From assembly GCA_947523045.1 (NCBI GenBank), contig CANNUR010000028.1, positions 1-20,604 of the forward strand: a stretch of 20,604 bases of DNA, in the 5' to 3' direction. A program made the translations under genes and the position numbers. Positions 8,595 to 16,217 of the stretch are shown here, piece after piece (position 1 is the first letter of the stretch; each line of letters starts with the position of its first letter). The notes under the pieces were generated by a model. That model was not told the origin of the DNA. It did not search any database and saw nothing but the letters and a program-made list of their open reading frames with translations. This DNA comes from an uncultured Prosthecobacter sp. Lineage in GTDB: Bacteria > Verrucomicrobiota > Verrucomicrobiia > Verrucomicrobiales > Verrucomicrobiaceae.

Positions 8595-9479
8595 ATGACG
8601 CCCCTACGCCTCCTCCGCGCCGTCCTGCTGCTGTCGGTCGCGCCCGTTGCCGCCCAGGATGCCGCGCTCACCGCCGAGCTCCATCGCGCCTATGAAAGCT
8701 GGCGCGGCGCGATGATTGCCAAGGATGCCCGCGCCTGGGCCTCGGCGATCACCAGCTATCGTCAGGTGGTCACCCGCAACCTCATCGTCAGCCAGAAAAA
8801 AAGTTTTCCGGCCGCGGTGTTTGAGGTGCCGGTGCAGCCGCCGGCATTGACCGGCCTGCGCCTGCTCGAAGCGCAGGCGGTCGGGACGACGGCGCATCTG
8901 CTGCTGTTTGGCAAGGTCGACATGGGTGGTGATGCGGCGCTGATTCCGGAGAGCGTGCTCATGCTCAAGTTCTTTCAGGAGCGCGGGGGCTGGAAGTTCG
9001 ACAGCAGCAAGCTGCTCCGCCTCAACGACCAGCCGGAGATTGCACGCCAGATCAAGGACGGTGGCCGGCCGGAGTTTCTCGACTGGCCCGAGTTCACCCC
9101 GCCCGGCACGACGCCGGCCGTGCCGAAGCTGTGTGAGCCGCCCGAGTTCATGGCGGGCTGCACCTTCCAGTCGTTCGGCTACGAAACGAAGATGCGCATC
9201 AATGGCCATGACTACCCGGCGATGACCGATCACGCCGAAAAACTCTTTGTCATCGGCGGCCTGCGCAGCGGTCCGAATGAGCTGGTCCTGGAGATCAAGC
9301 CGGTGGAGGTGCCGCCCGGCGAGGAGCGCCTGCTGCAGCTCGACTTCTTCGTGCTGACCGGCCGGGAAGGGCAGGCACCGGTGCGGGTGTACCATCACGA
9401 GGACCGCACGGGCCAACTCGGCGGCACCCTGCGTCTGCCGCTCAACCTGACGGCCGAGATCCTGGCCAAGGGACTCTGA
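8595..9479 (+). CDS. Secreted protein of unknown function
   Basis: I do not recognise this 294-residue protein. It begins with a clear signal peptide (MTPLRLLRAVLLLSVAPVAAQ; cleavage most likely just before or after Gln21). The mature part starts with a helical stretch (about 25-60) and continues as a mostly beta region with two cysteines near residues 180-190. The reading frame is open upstream to 8445, but that would overlap the start of the divergent hydrolase gene and bury the signal peptide, so I chose ATG 8595. The roughly 100-base gap to the hydrolase start (8495-8594) must carry promoters for both directions; I see no strong consensus there. Confidence 0.75.
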   Translation: MTPLRLLRAVLLLSVAPVAAQDAALTAELHRAYESWRGAMIAKDARAWASAITSYRQVVTRNLIVSQKKSFPAAVFEVPVQPPALTGLRLLEAQAVGTTAHLLLFGKVDMGGDAALIPESVLMLKFFQERGGWKFDSSKLLRLNDQPEIARQIKDGGRPEFLDWPEFTPPGTTPAVPKLCEPPEFMAGCTFQSFGYETKMRINGHDYPAMTDHAEKLFVIGGLRSGPNELVLEIKPVEVPPGEERLLQLDFFVLTGREGQAPVRVYHHEDRTGQLGGTLRLPLNLTAEILAKGL

Positions 9480-9556
9480 CCCCCGAGCCAACCCTGCGGC
9501 CGGCTTGCAAAGGGCGTGCATCGCGCCCAAGCTGTGCCTTCTTCGCTTCACCCGCC

Positions 9557-10678
9557 ATGCCCACGACCTACCTCACCGTCCCGACCGCCGCCCACAATGA
9601 CCTCGTCCGCGCCGCCTACCTGCATCGCGGCTACACCGCCGACGAGGCCGAGGACGCCGCCCGCTTCTGTGAGATGGCGTCGGCCCACGGCATCCGCACC
9701 CACAACGCCATCAAGGCCCTGCATCTCGACCACCTTTTCGGCAGCGCCACCGGCGGCTGCAAGCCGGGCGCCGAGATCCGGGTCATCGAGAAGAAATTCG
9801 CCGCCAGCGAAGTCTGGGATGCCCAGCTCAAGCTCGGCCAGAGCGTCGCCTTCCGCGCCATGGAGCGCTGCATGGCCATGGCCGACCAATACGGCATCGG
9901 CCAGGTCAGCGTCGACAACGCCTTCCACTACCTCTGGGGCGGTGGTTACGTCATGGAGGCGGCGCGCAAGGGCTACATCGCCTACACGAACTGCACCTCC
10001 ACGCTCGGCGAGGTCGTACCCTTCGGCGGCAAGTTCCCGGTGCTCGGCACGAACCCGCACTCCTGGGGCCTGCCCACCCAGGATGCCTGCGGTTTCCCGG
10101 TCGTCATCGACTGGGCCACCAGCACGGTCGCCATGGGACGCGTCCAGCAGCTCAAGCGCGAAGGCAAGCCGCTGCCGCCCGGCGCCGCGGTCGATGCCGC
10201 CGGCAACCCGACCACCGATGCCGAAGCCGCCGCCTGGCTGCTGCCCTTCGGCGCGCACAAGGGCTACGGCCTGTCGCTGCTCATCGAACTCATGGGTGCC
10301 ATGATCGGCGGCAGCCTGCCGACCCTGCGCGGCGGCGGTGCCCATCCCGACATCAAGTCGCAGCCGTTCCCGGCCGGCGAGAAGCGCACCAGCAGCTTCT
10401 ACTTCCAGGTCATTCATCCCGACGCGATCAGCAGCGGTCTGTTCGCCAAGGGCCGCAACTTCAGCGAAAACCTCAAGGCGGTGCTCGGCGACATCCTCGG
10501 CCACGGCAACGAGGGCTGCCTGCTGCCCGGCCAGCCCGAGGCGCAGAACGCCGCGCACACCGCCAAGGCCGGCGGCCTGTTGTTCACCGCCGCCGAGGTC
10601 GAGGCGCTCAACGAAATCGCCGCCGAAGCCGGCGTCAGCGGCTTTGATGCCGCCGCCCTGCCGGTTTACGAGGCCTGA
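9557..10678 (+). CDS. Malate/L-lactate dehydrogenase family oxidoreductase (Ldh_2 fold)
   Basis: This is a 373-residue NAD(P)H-dependent oxidoreductase of the malate/L-lactate/ureidoglycolate dehydrogenase family, which is unrelated to Rossmann-fold MDH/LDH. The family pattern is clear: ASAHGIRTHN in place of the usual SHG segment (41-50), VSVDNAFHYLWGGGY with the probable catalytic His124, GTNPHSWGLP (164-173), and FGAHKGYGLSLLIELMGAMIGG (231-252). It is slightly longer than the usual 330-360 residues. The natural substrate cannot be told from sequence; family members reduce various 2-oxo acids. It lies 77 bases after the secreted unknown and 8 bases before uppS, so it is probably co-transcribed with uppS without any evident metabolic link. 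Confidence 0.88.
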   Translation: MPTTYLTVPTAAHNDLVRAAYLHRGYTADEAEDAARFCEMASAHGIRTHNAIKALHLDHLFGSATGGCKPGAEIRVIEKKFAASEVWDAQLKLGQSVAFRAMERCMAMADQYGIGQVSVDNAFHYLWGGGYVMEAARKGYIAYTNCTSTLGEVVPFGGKFPVLGTNPHSWGLPTQDACGFPVVIDWATSTVAMGRVQQLKREGKPLPPGAAVDAAGNPTTDAEAAAWLLPFGAHKGYGLSLLIELMGAMIGGSLPTLRGGGAHPDIKSQPFPAGEKRTSSFYFQVIHPDAISSGLFAKGRNFSENLKAVLGDILGHGNEGCLLPGQPEAQNAAHTAKAGGLLFTAAEVEALNEIAAEAGVSGFDAAALPVYEA

Positions 10679-10686
10679 TCCCGCCG

Positions 10687-11409
10687 ATGTCCGCCGCCGC
10701 CAAAGACCTCAAGGCCATCCCACGCCACGTCGCCATCATCATGGATGGCAACGGCCGCTGGGCGCGCGAGCGCGGTCTGCCGCGCACGGAGGGACATCGC
10801 GCCGGCGCCGAGACGGTGCGCCGCGTCACCGAGGCCTGCAGCGAGGTCGGGGTGGAGTTCCTGACCCTCTATGCCTTCTCCGCGGAGAACTGGAAGCGAC
10901 CGGCGCGCGAGGTCGCCGCGCTGATGAAGCTGCTCGAGCAGTTCCTGCGGCAGAAGACGCCGGAGATGATCGAGCAGAACATCCGCCTGCAGGCCATCGG
11001 CCGGCTCAACGACCTGCCCAAGTCCTGCCAGGAGCAGCTGCACCGGTCGATCGAGGCCACCTCCCAGAACAGCGGCCTGACCCTCATCCTCGCGCTCAGC
11101 TATGGCGGTCGCGAGGAGATCCTCGACGGCGTCAAGAGCCTGCTGGAAAGCATCGAGCGCGGCCATTTGGACAAGGGCATGATCGACACCGAGGTGTTCA
11201 GCAAGCACCTGTACACCCGCTACTACCCGGATCCCGACCTGCTCATCCGCACCAGCGGTGAGCTGCGCCTGTCGAACTTCCTGCTCTGGCAGCTCAGCTA
11301 CACCGAGCTCTGGATCTCGCCGACCCTGTGGCCCGACTTCGGCCGCGAGCACTTCCTCGAGGCGGTGCGCGACTACGGCCAGCGCCAGCGCCGCTTCGGC
11401 GGGCTGTGA
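10687..11409 (+). CDS. uppS: Isoprenyl transferase (undecaprenyl diphosphate synthase)
   Basis: UppS condenses isopentenyl diphosphate units onto farnesyl diphosphate with cis geometry to make the C55 lipid carrier used for peptidoglycan and O-antigen synthesis. The 240-residue protein has the full signature: HVAIIMDGNGRWA with catalytic Asp20, GHRAGAE (36-42), LYAFSAENWKRP (61-72), and the C-terminal diphosphate-binding RTSGELRLSNFLLWQ (188-202). Its length is normal for the family. It starts 8 bases after the dehydrogenase gene, so operon expression is likely. No cdsA or dxr follows, although these often neighbour uppS in other bacteria. Confidence 0.97.
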   Translation: MSAAAKDLKAIPRHVAIIMDGNGRWARERGLPRTEGHRAGAETVRRVTEACSEVGVEFLTLYAFSAENWKRPAREVAALMKLLEQFLRQKTPEMIEQNIRLQAIGRLNDLPKSCQEQLHRSIEATSQNSGLTLILALSYGGREEILDGVKSLLESIERGHLDKGMIDTEVFSKHLYTRYYPDPDLLIRTSGELRLSNFLLWQLSYTELWISPTLWPDFGREHFLEAVRDYGQRQRRFGGL

Positions 11410-11475
11410 GCCGCGATCGCGCTTCCCAAAGCCCGGCTTTCGTGCTACGCCTTGCCTCTGCCCCCGCGCGCCGCC

Positions 11476-12036
11476 GTGAAATTCCTGGTCCATCTCGCCC
11501 TCCTCGTCGCCTTCGCCGCCCTCGCCGGCGCGGCCTGGGTGGCGCACCGGCCCGCGGCCACGCCAGCGCCCGGCGAGCCGGCCAAGCGCCAGCGCGATGT
11601 GCTCGACGAATTGAAGCAGGCCGCCATCAAGCGCTCGGCCGTGTTTGAGATCAGCGAACCGGAACTCAACCAGTACCTCGCCCGCGTGCTGCAGGCGCGA
11701 GCCCGGCCGCCGCTCGAACGCTGGACGCAGTTCCGGCGTCTCGCGGTCGCCCTGCAACCCGAGGTGCTGGAGGCGACCCTGGTCTGGGACATCGCCGGCG
11801 CCGAACGCACGGTCAGCCTGCGCTTCCAGGCGGCGCGGCGCGACTCCGCCTTTGAGGTGCAGCTTGTCGGCGGCAGCTACGGCCGGCTCGAGGTGCCGCG
11901 CGGCCTGCTCCGCCCCCTGCAGCCGCTGCTCCGCCAGCTCGGTACCGTCTTCGCCGAGGAGATCGGCGCCTTGTTTCAAATGAACCAGGTGCGCGTCGCC
12001 CAAGGCCGGCTCGTCCTCGATCCGCGTTTTCCGTGA
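11476..12036 (+). CDS. Small membrane-anchored protein of unknown function
   Basis: I do not recognise this 186-residue protein. With the GTG at 11476 it starts MKFLVHLALLVAFAALAGAAW, a typical uncleaved anchor or signal peptide. An Ala/Pro-rich linker follows, then a domain of about 140 residues with short amphipathic helices and beta strands. A TTG at 11452 would add 8 residues (MPLPPRAA) but is a poorer start. The stop overlaps the GTG of the next gene (GTGA at 12033-12036), so the two are translationally coupled and probably work together. Both would be outside the cytoplasm. Confidence 0.7.
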   Translation: MKFLVHLALLVAFAALAGAAWVAHRPAATPAPGEPAKRQRDVLDELKQAAIKRSAVFEISEPELNQYLARVLQARARPPLERWTQFRRLAVALQPEVLEATLVWDIAGAERTVSLRFQAARRDSAFEVQLVGGSYGRLEVPRGLLRPLQPLLRQLGTVFAEEIGALFQMNQVRVAQGRLVLDPRFP

Positions 12037-15023
12037 AGTCCATGCGCCCGTCCCGTCTCGCCCTCCTGCTCCTCGCCATGGCCCTGCCCAGCGTGCGCGC
12101 CCAGCAGGCCGTGCCGCCACCGGTCGCTGCCCCCACCGCGCCGGCGCCGCGCGTCGCACCGCCGGCCCCCGGCCAGCTTGAAGCCCCGCCGGCGGCGCCG
12201 TTGCCGACGGTGAGTACTGAACTGCCGCCGCGACCGAGCCTGCCCGGCGAGGTGCCGCGCGTGCCCGTCGCCCGCCCGCGCGCCAGCAGTTCGACCAGCA
12301 CCAGCGGTCAGTTCATCGTCCATGGCGACGACCTCGCCCTGCGCAGCGCCTTCTCCAGCAAGTGCGAGGACATCGCCACCGAACTGCGCAAGCTGCTGCG
12401 CGACACCACCCCCTGGGGCATCCCGGTCGTGGTCCTGCTCAACAGCGGTGAGTCCGCCCTCAAGGCCGACAAGGCGGTGGCCACCACCATCTCGCAGATC
12501 GAGCACGGCGGTTTTCACCTGCAGGTGACGATCCATCTGCGGCCCGACCTGCGTCAGTCCGACGCCCGCCGCGAGATTGTCCGCGCCCTGCTCGCCGAAC
12601 GCATCCTGCGCGACCAAAAGCAGATCAAGGCGCAGCGCTCCCTGCTGCTGCCCGACTGGCTGTTCACCGGCATTCTCGAGGCGCTGGAGTTTCGCAGTCG
12701 CGCGAAGCCCAGCACCCTCTTCGCCGCCATCTTCAAGAGCGGCCGCATCTACGGCATCGAGGAGATCATCGAAGCCTCGCCGGTGACCATGGACGCGCTC
12801 TCGCGCACCATCTACCAAACCTCCTGCTGCGCGCTCGTGCTCGCCCTGCTCGACCAGCCCGATGGCGGCCTGCGCATGGCGAAGTTTCTGACCGCCCTGG
12901 CGGCCGACCCGCGCACGGAGCGCGAGCTGCTCAACCAGCACTTCCCGGCCATCGCCGGCAGCCCGAGCAGCCTCAACAAGTGGTGGTCGCTGCAGCTCGC
13001 CGCTCTTGCCGCGCCGACGCTGAGCGAGCCGCTCAGCATTGCCGACACCCTCGAACAGCTCGATCACGCGCTCACCTTCCGCTACCGCGCCAAGGCCTCC
13101 GAAGTGCCGCGGCCGCGCCCGGTCGTGGCACGTATCGAATCTCCCCGGCCTGCGAGCTCGCCCGCGGCGCCCAGCGCGTCGGAAGCAGGGAAGACGGAAA
13201 CGGAGCAGACGGAAGCGGAGCAGGCCGGAGACAAACCCAAGCGCTCCTTCCTGAGTCGTCTGAATCCCTTCGCGCGTGGACCGAAGGAGGAGGATGCCGA
13301 TGCCGTCATCGCCGCCGCCTTGGAAGAGGCGTCGATGGAAGGCCTGGTGGAAGAACCGGCAACGCCCGCGACCAAGCCTGAGGTCGCCAAGCATGCGGTG
13401 CCGACGGCCGTGAAGAAGGAAGCGGAAGCGCCGGCCGAAAAGGCCCAGGCGGAAAAGCCCTCCGCCGAAACGCCTGCGGTGCAGGTCGACAAGCCCTCTT
13501 TCCTCGGTCGTCTCTTCGGCCGTGATGCCGACCCGGCCAAAGTTGAGGAACCGGAAGCACCGAAAGTGGAGCGGAGCGACGCGCCCAAGGTCAAGGAGCC
13601 GGTAGCGCCGAAGGTCGAGGAGGAAGCCGCCCTGAAACCGGCGCCGGCCACCGCGATCAAGAACGAGCCGCTGCCACCGAGTCTGGTCGTTGCGAAACCG
13701 AAGGCCCCCGAGGAGGTCGTCGAGGACGACGCGCCGGTGACGATCATCATCAACGAGCCGCTGCCGCCGAGCCCGGCGACTGCCAAGACCAAGCCTGCCG
13801 CGAAGGTCGAAGCCAAGACGCAAACGCCGCCGCCGGTCGAGCCTGCCCCGAAGGTCGAGCCGGCGGAAAAGCCGTCGCGCCTGAATCCGCTCAACTGGTT
13901 CCGTCGCGACGAAGCTCTGGAGGCCCCTGCCAAGCCGGAGGCACCCGACGCAAAAGCCGACAAGCCAGCCGACCCACCCGCGGCCAAGGACGAGCCGGCC
14001 AAGCCGGCAACCGCGCGCACGGCGCTGCCGCGCACCGCCGCCTGGCTGGCCTCGGTCGGCGCCAGCTCGGGTCAGCCGGTGCTGGCCATGGATTTCCTCG
14101 GCCTGCGCCTGGGCCGCAAGAAGCCGGAAGCTGCGGAAGAGACGCCGGCCGAAGCCAAGCCCGAGGTCAAGTCAGACTCCAAGCCCGTGGCGGCGAAAGC
14201 GCCGGCGGAGAAAGCGGAGCCAGCCGCCGGGAAAAAGCCGGAGAGCGCCCCCGCCAAGGAAGCTGCGGCCAAGCCGGCGACGGAACCTCCGGCCGCGAAG
14301 GAGCCAGCCGAGAAGGCCGCGCCCAAGCCGGCCGAGGCGAAGTCGAACGAGCCGGCCCCCGAGGAACCGAGCGATCCCGCTGAACCGCGCAAACCCTCGC
14401 TGTTCCGTCGCCTGCTCTGGGGCGACAGCACCCAGCCGAAACCGGAGGAGGTGCCGATGCCCGAGGAGGCGAAGGCCGCGGAAGCCCAGCCGCAGGCGGC
14501 GAAGCCCGAGGTGCCCCAGCCTGCCGAACCAAAACCGGCCGTCGCGAAACCCACGCCGCCGAGGAAGCCCGCACCGGCCGCTCCGTCCCCCGCGGACGAA
14601 TCGCTGGTGGTGGCCGAGGTGGCCCTGGAGGATTATGCCGCGGTTCTGCGACGGCCCGACGCCAAGACGATCTTCGAAGGCAACATCCGCGAACTGGCGG
14701 CCCTGCAGAACCGCGCGGCGGTGCTGTTCCGACCGATCGTCACCGAGGCCAGCCAGCTGCTGGCTGACCTGCGCGAGGGGCGCACCAAGGGCGCGGACGC
14801 GCGCATCCGCGAGCTGCGCCGGCGCATCCGCGACGCGGAAACACGCAGCAAGGCCGTGCGCGACCAGCTCGACCTGCATGAGGCCAACGAGACGCTCTTC
14901 ATGTCGGGGGTCTTCGAGGATTACCTCAAGCTGCCGGAAACCCTGCAGAAGGAACTGCCCGAGCGCACGGATCCAATCGCCCGCTACCTCGACGCGCTTG
15001 AGCGTGAGTTCGCCCGCGAGTGA
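12033..15023 (+). CDS. Secreted protein: gluzincin-like pseudo-peptidase domain, K/P/E/A-rich linker, C-terminal coil
   Basis: This is a 996-residue exported protein: signal peptide (about 1-23, cleaved near VRA/QQ), an Ala/Pro-rich stretch to about 85, a folded domain (about 88-350), a very long low-complexity linker (about 365-850), and a helical, charged C-terminal region (about 860-996). The folded domain resembles Peptidase_MA-type metallopeptidases: the REIVRALLAERIL helix (180-192) followed by LLPDWLFTGILEAL (205-218), matching the usual HExxH helix and 'lP.WlsEGlA' segment. All three zinc-ligand positions appear lost (Arg180, Arg184 and Thr212), so catalysis is unlikely. The linker holds five short basic/aromatic segments at about 401, 486, 612, 686 and 786. 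GTG 12033 overlaps the previous stop; ATG 12042 is an alternative start. Role unknown; envelope scaffolding or binding is possible. Confidence 0.78.
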   Translation: MKSMRPSRLALLLLAMALPSVRAQQAVPPPVAAPTAPAPRVAPPAPGQLEAPPAAPLPTVSTELPPRPSLPGEVPRVPVARPRASSSTSTSGQFIVHGDDLALRSAFSSKCEDIATELRKLLRDTTPWGIPVVVLLNSGESALKADKAVATTISQIEHGGFHLQVTIHLRPDLRQSDARREIVRALLAERILRDQKQIKAQRSLLLPDWLFTGILEALEFRSRAKPSTLFAAIFKSGRIYGIEEIIEASPVTMDALSRTIYQTSCCALVLALLDQPDGGLRMAKFLTALAADPRTERELLNQHFPAIAGSPSSLNKWWSLQLAALAAPTLSEPLSIADTLEQLDHALTFRYRAKASEVPRPRPVVARIESPRPASSPAAPSASEAGKTETEQTEAEQAGDKPKRSFLSRLNPFARGPKEEDADAVIAAALEEASMEGLVEEPATPATKPEVAKHAVPTAVKKEAEAPAEKAQAEKPSAETPAVQVDKPSFLGRLFGRDADPAKVEEPEAPKVERSDAPKVKEPVAPKVEEEAALKPAPATAIKNEPLPPSLVVAKPKAPEEVVEDDAPVTIIINEPLPPSPATAKTKPAAKVEAKTQTPPPVEPAPKVEPAEKPSRLNPLNWFRRDEALEAPAKPEAPDAKADKPADPPAAKDEPAKPATARTALPRTAAWLASVGASSGQPVLAMDFLGLRLGRKKPEAAEETPAEAKPEVKSDSKPVAAKAPAEKAEPAAGKKPESAPAKEAAAKPATEPPAAKEPAEKAAPKPAEAKSNEPAPEEPSDPAEPRKPSLFRRLLWGDSTQPKPEEVPMPEEAKAAEAQPQAAKPEVPQPAEPKPAVAKPTPPRKPAPAAPSPADESLVVAEVALEDYAAVLRRPDAKTIFEGNIRELAALQNRAAVLFRPIVTEASQLLADLREGRTKGADARIRELRRRIRDAETRSKAVRDQLDLHEANETLFMSGVFEDYLKLPETLQKELPERTDPIARYLDALEREFARE

Positions 15024-15083
15024 AGGCCGATGGCCCAAGGAAGCCAGGCTTGAGTGGGATGCGGGCTCGCCCCCAAATCCTCG

Positions 15084-15125
15084 ATCAAGAATCAAGAATC
15101 AAAAATCATCAATCTTCCATCCCGC
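15084..15125. repeat. Heptanucleotide 'ATCnnnn' array
   Basis: Six consecutive 7-base units begin with ATC: ATCAAGA, ATCAAGA, ATCAAAA, ATCATCA, ATCTTCC, ATCCCGC. The array lies in the 106-base gap between the convergent 996-residue protein gene and rex. The ATCTTCC unit is the same word that is tandemly repeated on the other strand at 18540-18600. Confidence 0.75.
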
Positions 15126-15129
15126 TGCT

Positions 15130-15747
15130 TCAGCGGATGAAGTAACTCAGGTTCTCCAGCTCCACCGCCAGGTCGACGCTGTTGACGACGACGTTTTCCG
15201 GCACGTCGAGCACGGTCGGCGAGAAGTTGAGGATGGCCTGCATGCCGGCGGCGACCATGTCATTGGTGACGCTTTGGGCGCTGCTCGAGGGCACGGTCAG
15301 GATGGCCATCTTGACCTGGTTCTCGCGGATGAACTCGGCCATCTCAGCGATCGGCAGGACCGGGATGTTGACCCCGGGACTGCGCCGCGGCTCGAGGTCG
15401 AAGGCGGCGACCACTTCAAAACCCTCCTTGCGGAAACCGCCGTAGCGGAGCAGGGCGGAACCGAGGTTGCCGACGCCGACCAGGATGACCGGCTGCAGGC
15501 GGTTCTGGCCGAGCACCTGCGAGATCGTGTTGCTCAGCACCTCGACGTTGTAACCGAGGCCGCGCGTGCCGAACTGGCCGAAGTAGGTCAGGTCCTTGCG
15601 CAGCTGGGTGGACTTGACGCCCGCCGCCTTGGCGAGGGCGTCGGACGACACCGTGTCCACGCCATTTTCCTTCAACCGGCTCAGACAGCGCTGGTAGATG
15701 GACAGGCGGTAGATCGATTTGCGGGGGATGTCGATTCGCTGCTGCAC
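15130..15747 (-). CDS. rex: Redox-sensing transcriptional repressor Rex
   Basis: Rex is a homodimeric repressor that binds NADH or NAD+ and leaves its operators when the NADH/NAD+ ratio rises, controlling fermentation and respiration genes. The 205-residue protein has the N-terminal winged helix with VSSDALAKAAGVKSTQLRKDLTYFGQFGTRGLGY (33-66), the Rossmann nucleotide loop GVGNLG (91-96), AAFDLEP (114-120) and the C-terminal NFSP (174-177) plus ELENLSYF. All are diagnostic. The start is GTG at 15747. A palindrome resembling half-sites of the Rex operator sits directly upstream, suggesting autoregulation. The fmdB-like gene is on the same strand, 59 bases upstream. Confidence 0.97.
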   Translation of the reverse strand: MQQRIDIPRKSIYRLSIYQRCLSRLKENGVDTVSSDALAKAAGVKSTQLRKDLTYFGQFGTRGLGYNVEVLSNTISQVLGQNRLQPVILVGVGNLGSALLRYGGFRKEGFEVVAAFDLEPRRSPGVNIPVLPIAEMAEFIRENQVKMAILTVPSSSAQSVTNDMVAAGMQAILNFSPTVLDVPENVVVNSVDLAVELENLSYFIR

Positions 15748-15749
15748 TT

Positions 15750-15761
15750 GTGAAAATTCAC
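15750..15761. promoter_or_regulatory. rex: Candidate Rex operator (atypical spacing)
   Basis: GTGAA-AA-TTCAC is a 12-base inverted repeat preceded by TT on the plus strand, 2 bases upstream of the rex start codon. The half-sites match the Rex consensus (TTGTGAA...TTCACAA), but the gap between them is 2 bases instead of the usual 4, and the right end reads GC instead of AA. It would overlap the predicted -10 of the rex promoter, a logical place for autorepression. Confidence 0.4.
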
Positions 15762-15781
15762 GCCAAAGCGGAACTTGTCAA
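15753..15781 (-). promoter_or_regulatory. Candidate rex promoter
   Basis: On the minus strand, a perfect -35 TTGACA (15781-15776) is followed after 17 bases by AATTTT (15758-15753), only 3/6 to the -10 consensus. The predicted transcript would begin almost at the GTG start codon (15747), so the mRNA would be essentially leaderless. The -10 lies inside the palindrome. Confidence 0.35.
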
Positions 15782-15806
15782 CGCGCCAGCGTCGCTCCCG
15801 GCCGCC

Positions 15807-16109
15807 TCAGGTCGTCTTGGCCGCCGGCGCCGGAGCGGCCGGAGCCGGGCTGGCCGCGGCGGTCGAACTGCCCGACGACGCGCTGGATTCACTGTCCTTC
15901 TTGGCCGCCGCCTTGTAGGAATCGCTGCGGTAGTCGGTGATGTAAAAGCCGTTGCCCTTGAAGATGAATCCCGAACCGAGGCCGATCTTGCGCTTCACCG
16001 GGCCGGCGCAACCGGCGACGGGGCAGTCGGTCAGATGCGGGTCCTTCATGGACTGGCGGGCCTCGAACTCATGGCCGCAGGTCTGGCACTGGTAATCGTA
16101 AGTGGGCAT
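15807..16109 (-). CDS. FmdB-family zinc-ribbon protein
   Basis: This 100-residue protein starts MPTYDYQCQTCGHEFE, the hallmark of the FmdB/putative regulatory zinc-ribbon family. Four Cys (8, 11, 29, 34) would bind one zinc, followed by the conserved GSGFIFKGNGFYITDY segment (about 45-60). The last 35 residues are a low-complexity Ser/Ala/Pro tail. The family is very widespread, and its original link to formamidase regulation is weak; the real function is unknown. ATG 16109 gives the conserved N-terminus. Same strand as rex; divergent from rsmE. Confidence 0.92.
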   Translation of the reverse strand: MPTYDYQCQTCGHEFEARQSMKDPHLTDCPVAGCAGPVKRKIGLGSGFIFKGNGFYITDYRSDSYKAAAKKDSESSASSGSSTAAASPAPAAPAPAAKTT

Positions 16110-16137
16110 GATGGTTCAGTGGGGTTTGGGGGAGGAT

Positions 16138-16165
16138 AAGGTAGGGGCGGGACTCGCCTGCGCAA
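16138..16165 (-). promoter_or_regulatory. Candidate promoter for the fmdB-like gene
   Basis: On the minus strand TTGCGC (16165-16160) and TACCTT (16143-16138) are 16 bases apart, about 29 bases upstream of the ATG at 16109. The match to consensus is modest (4/6 and 3/6). Confidence 0.3.
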
Positions 16166-16217
16166 AGGGAAATTCAAGGCCGTTGCCAAGGCCGCCCGCG
16201 CGTGCGAAAGGCCGGGC

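Noticed and set aside
9512..9528. GGGCG/CGCCC hairpin before the dehydrogenase gene as a terminator
   Set aside because: The stem is only 5 bp and no T-run follows. It lies just upstream of a start codon, so chance in GC-rich DNA is the simpler reading.
11976..13823. Long minus-strand frames opposite the 996-residue protein gene (also 13082-14035 and 14172-15095)
   Set aside because: Their Arg/Gly/Leu- or Ser/Gly/Ala-rich products mirror the repetitive K/P/E/A-rich coding on the plus strand; no motifs or plausible starts.
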